DNA from: Micrococcaceae bacterium UBA7136
GTDB lineage: Bacteria > Actinomycetota > Actinomycetes > Actinomycetales > Micrococcaceae
Length of the DNA stretch: 7,576 bases
Reading direction: 5' to 3'
Assembly (NCBI GenBank): GCA_002492045.1
Contig: DKXC01000003.1
Coordinates: 9,576-17,151, forward strand
How positions within the stretch are numbered: the first letter of the stretch is position 1; each line of letters opens with the position of its first letter. The notes under the pieces were generated by a model, which saw only the letters and a program-made list of their open reading frames with translations, was not told the DNA's origin and ran no database searches. Position numbers and translations under genes: made by a program. Of the stretch, positions 6,129-7,576 are shown one piece after another.

Positions 6129-6506
6129 ATGTCTATTCTGATTACTGTTCTTCTCTTCCTGCACATTGTTGGTGCCTCCCTGGTCTTTGGTCTCTGGGTG
6201 GCTAACTTTAGCAAGGGTATTGTGGTGCCCGGCCAGTTCCACGCTGCCCTCTTGCAGGTTGTCACTGGTTTTGGTCTCTACTTTGTTCAGATGGCCCAGG
6301 GCAACACCGGCATTAACCACATGGCTATCGGTATCAAGATTGTCTTTGCCCTGGTCATTGCCGTGGCTGCCTTTATCGGCCAGAACAAGTACAAGGCTGC
6401 TAAGGCTCTGGGCACCCCTGAGGCTGGCAGGAACGTGGCTCTGGCCCATACTGTAGGCGGCCTGGCCCTGGTCAATATGGCTATCGCTGTCTTCCTAGCT
6501 GGCTAA
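6129..6506 (+). CDS. Small four-helix membrane protein of unknown function
   Basis: A 125-residue hydrophobic protein that I do not recognise with certainty. Four membrane helices are visible at about residues 3-25, 37-56, 64-84 and 103-123. A short basic loop (QNKYKAAK, 85-92) between helices 3 and 4 suggests that side faces the cytoplasm. Histidines lie in or at the edges of the helices (H12, H38, H64, H107), and K70 opens helix 3. This resembles the layout of small four-helix families such as CopD, DUF2269 or HemJ-like proteins, some of which bind heme or metal, but full family motifs are not evident. An upstream in-frame GTG (6084) lies inside the terminator stem and would add a non-membrane stretch of 15 residues, so ATG 6129 is preferred. 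The gene lies between two terminators and is probably transcribed alone and leaderless. Confidence 0.82.
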   Translation: MSILITVLLFLHIVGASLVFGLWVANFSKGIVVPGQFHAALLQVVTGFGLYFVQMAQGNTGINHMAIGIKIVFALVIAVAAFIGQNKYKAAKALGTPEAGRNVALAHTVGGLALVNMAIAVFLAG

Positions 6507-6536
6507 GTTCCAAGCTAGCTGGACGCCTACTTTCTA

Positions 6537-6584
6537 GAAAGGGGGCGGCTCTGGGATTCACTCCCCCAGAGCCGCTCCTTCTCT
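6537..6584. terminator. Bidirectional terminator between convergent genes
   Basis: The core stem is 11 perfect base pairs (6545-6555 with 6565-6575) around a 9-base loop. It extends outwards through wobbles and a mismatch to about 6536-6584. On the plus strand it leads into CTTCTCTATTTTCTC. On the minus strand it leads into CCCCCTTTCT. It lies between the stop of the small membrane protein gene (6506) and the stop of the minus-strand gene (6583-6585), so it serves both. Confidence 0.85.
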
Positions 6585-7576
6585 ATTTTCTCGACCCAGT
6601 CTCGTCAGAAGAGCTAGGGGTCAGAGCCAGAGGCTGGGCCGAGTAAATCAGGTAGTTCTCTCCCTCAAGACGCAGTTCTAGCCGGCTCTTTTGCAGTAGC
6701 TTATGCCCCTGCCGGTAGATTCCTTGGGCCGCTAGCTGGGCGGGGCCGCCTTCTGGCTGGTAACCTTCAGCTTCCACAGTTACATCAGCAAAGGCTTGTC
6801 CCTGCTCCTTAATCTGCAAGGCATCTAGGCTAACCAGCCGGGTGCTGGTCTGAGCCAGGCTCTGAGCGGCCGAGGAGGCTAGCAGGGCCCGGTCGGCCTC
6901 TTCCAGAGGCCAGCCGGTCGCTGTGTAGGAGATCAGATTCTTAGCCTGGCCGCTCGCTAAGGCCTGGCTTCGCTGGTCAATCAGATCTGCTAGCTGGGCT
7001 TCTAGCAGGGCCTTGGCTTCCTGCTCGCTAATCTCTTGGGGGCCTTCTTTCTCTTCTTCTGCCTGAGGCTCCTGAGATGATGAAGTCTTTTCCTCTGGGC
7101 TAGAACTTGGCTCTTCCAGCAGCTGAGAAATCGGCAAGGCTGGGTCCTTGGACTCAGCCAAGGCCTGGCCGGGCTCCTCCTGGCTAGGGCCCAAGAGCCA
7201 GAAGGCTCCTGTTCCCAAAGCTAGCAGGGCCAGGCCGGCCGACAGAGGCAGAAGGGGCAGCTTCCCCTGGGCCGGAAAAGCAACTTTTTCTGCCTCCTGT
7301 CCCCTAGACCCCAGCTTGAGGCTAAGACCCTTAAAAGGCTGAGTTTTCTTCCAGCTCTTTTTCGCCGGCTCCTGCAGGTGGCTCAGGGCCCCCACCACTT
7401 GAGAACGACGGCCCAGGCGTCCGGGGACCGGTACGGAAGCATGGGGCGCAGGACAGGCCGGAAGCCTATCACGCACACTAGGGTGGGCGCTGAGGTGAAG
7501 CTCTAAGGGGGCTGGCTCCTGGGCTAGGGCAAAAAGAGCCTCTAGTTCTTTGAGGCTAGGCTGCTGGGCACTAGAG
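6583..7576 (-). CDS. Single-pass membrane protein, C-terminal part (5' end outside window)
   Basis: The reading frame stays open from the right edge to the TAG at 6583-6585, giving 330 visible codons. A GTG at 7474-7476 is not a convincing start because coding-like sequence continues upstream of it. From the N-terminal side it shows: a short helical piece (QQPSLKELEALF, about 7531-7566) followed by EPAPLEL; a region with HPSVR; a basic juxtamembrane stretch; one membrane helix (about 7189-7260, Leu/Ala/Gly-rich ending FWLLG); a Glu/Ser/Pro-rich linker (about 7030-7160); and a folded, probably extracytoplasmic domain of about 130 residues rich in Ala, Gln and Leu. The layout recalls actinobacterial membrane Ser/Thr kinases, where subdomain XI (R-P-S...L) precedes such a tail. 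Here the usual Arg is Gln and the catalytic loops lie outside the window. The family is unproven. CTAG sites are very dense in this gene. Confidence 0.7.
   Translation of the reverse strand, partial: SSAQQPSLKELEALFALAQEPAPLELHLSAHPSVRDRLPACPAPHASVPVPGRLGRRSQVVGALSHLQEPAKKSWKKTQPFKGLSLKLGSRGQEAEKVAFPAQGKLPLLPLSAGLALLALGTGAFWLLGPSQEEPGQALAESKDPALPISQLLEEPSSSPEEKTSSSQEPQAEEEKEGPQEISEQEAKALLEAQLADLIDQRSQALASGQAKNLISYTATGWPLEEADRALLASSAAQSLAQTSTRLVSLDALQIKEQGQAFADVTVEAEGYQPEGGPAQLAAQGIYRQGHKLLQKSRLELRLEGENYLIYSAQPLALTPSSSDETGSRK

Noticed and set aside
4871..6265. Minus-strand open frame (464 codons) antisense to the E2 gene
   Set aside because: It has Ser/Gly-rich low-complexity sequence, runs through the strong terminator at 6065-6101, and is explained by the codon bias of the E2 gene.
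6045..6449. Minus-strand open frame opposite the small membrane protein
   Set aside because: It crosses the terminator and has no recognisable domain. The plus-strand frame encodes clear membrane helices instead.

Overview
The window looks like chromosome of a moderately high-GC actinomycete, most likely order Micrococcales and possibly a Micrococcaceae member such as Rothia. The basis is gene content and order (PAC2 gene | pepA > lpdA > E2 gene), an actinobacterial-type E2 with two lipoyl domains and Ala/Pro linkers, and GTG start usage. The genus is an inference.

Layout: (1) 64-990, minus strand: a PAC2-family protein. (2) 991-1203: a divergent regulatory interval with a leader inverted repeat and a good ribosome binding site for pepA. 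(3) 1204-2718, plus: leucyl aminopeptidase PepA (M17), closed by a long hairpin terminator at 2735-2775. (4) 2881-4257 and 4346-6025, plus: dihydrolipoyl dehydrogenase (E3) and the dihydrolipoamide acyltransferase (E2) of the 2-oxoacid dehydrogenase complexes. An intercistronic stem-loop separates them and a strong intrinsic terminator follows the pair. (5) 6129-6506, plus: a 125-residue predicted four-helix membrane protein, apparently started from its own promoter as a leaderless mRNA. (6) 6537-6584: a bidirectional terminator. (7) 6583-7576, minus: the C-terminal part of a single-pass membrane protein whose 5' end lies beyond the window.

The E3 and E2 genes form the metabolic core. E2 carries acyl groups on lipoyl-lysines 43 and 162, and E3 re-oxidises the dihydrolipoyl groups with FAD and NAD+. 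In actinobacteria this E2 generally serves pyruvate dehydrogenase, and the 2-oxoglutarate branch uses an E1 with its own fused acyltransferase domain, so the usual name sucB may mislead. PepA and the PAC2 protein are divergent neighbours that plausibly share a link to protein turnover.

I found no clear new system: no mobile element, CRISPR array or RNA gene. The most interesting points are the probable leaderless promoter and possible heme-type histidine pattern of the small membrane protein; the truncated membrane protein with a kinase-end-like N-terminus and an extracytoplasmic domain; a striking local enrichment of the tetranucleotide CTAG in the last gene against near absence in lpdA/sucB; and near-identical DNA in the two lipoyl domains of E2.
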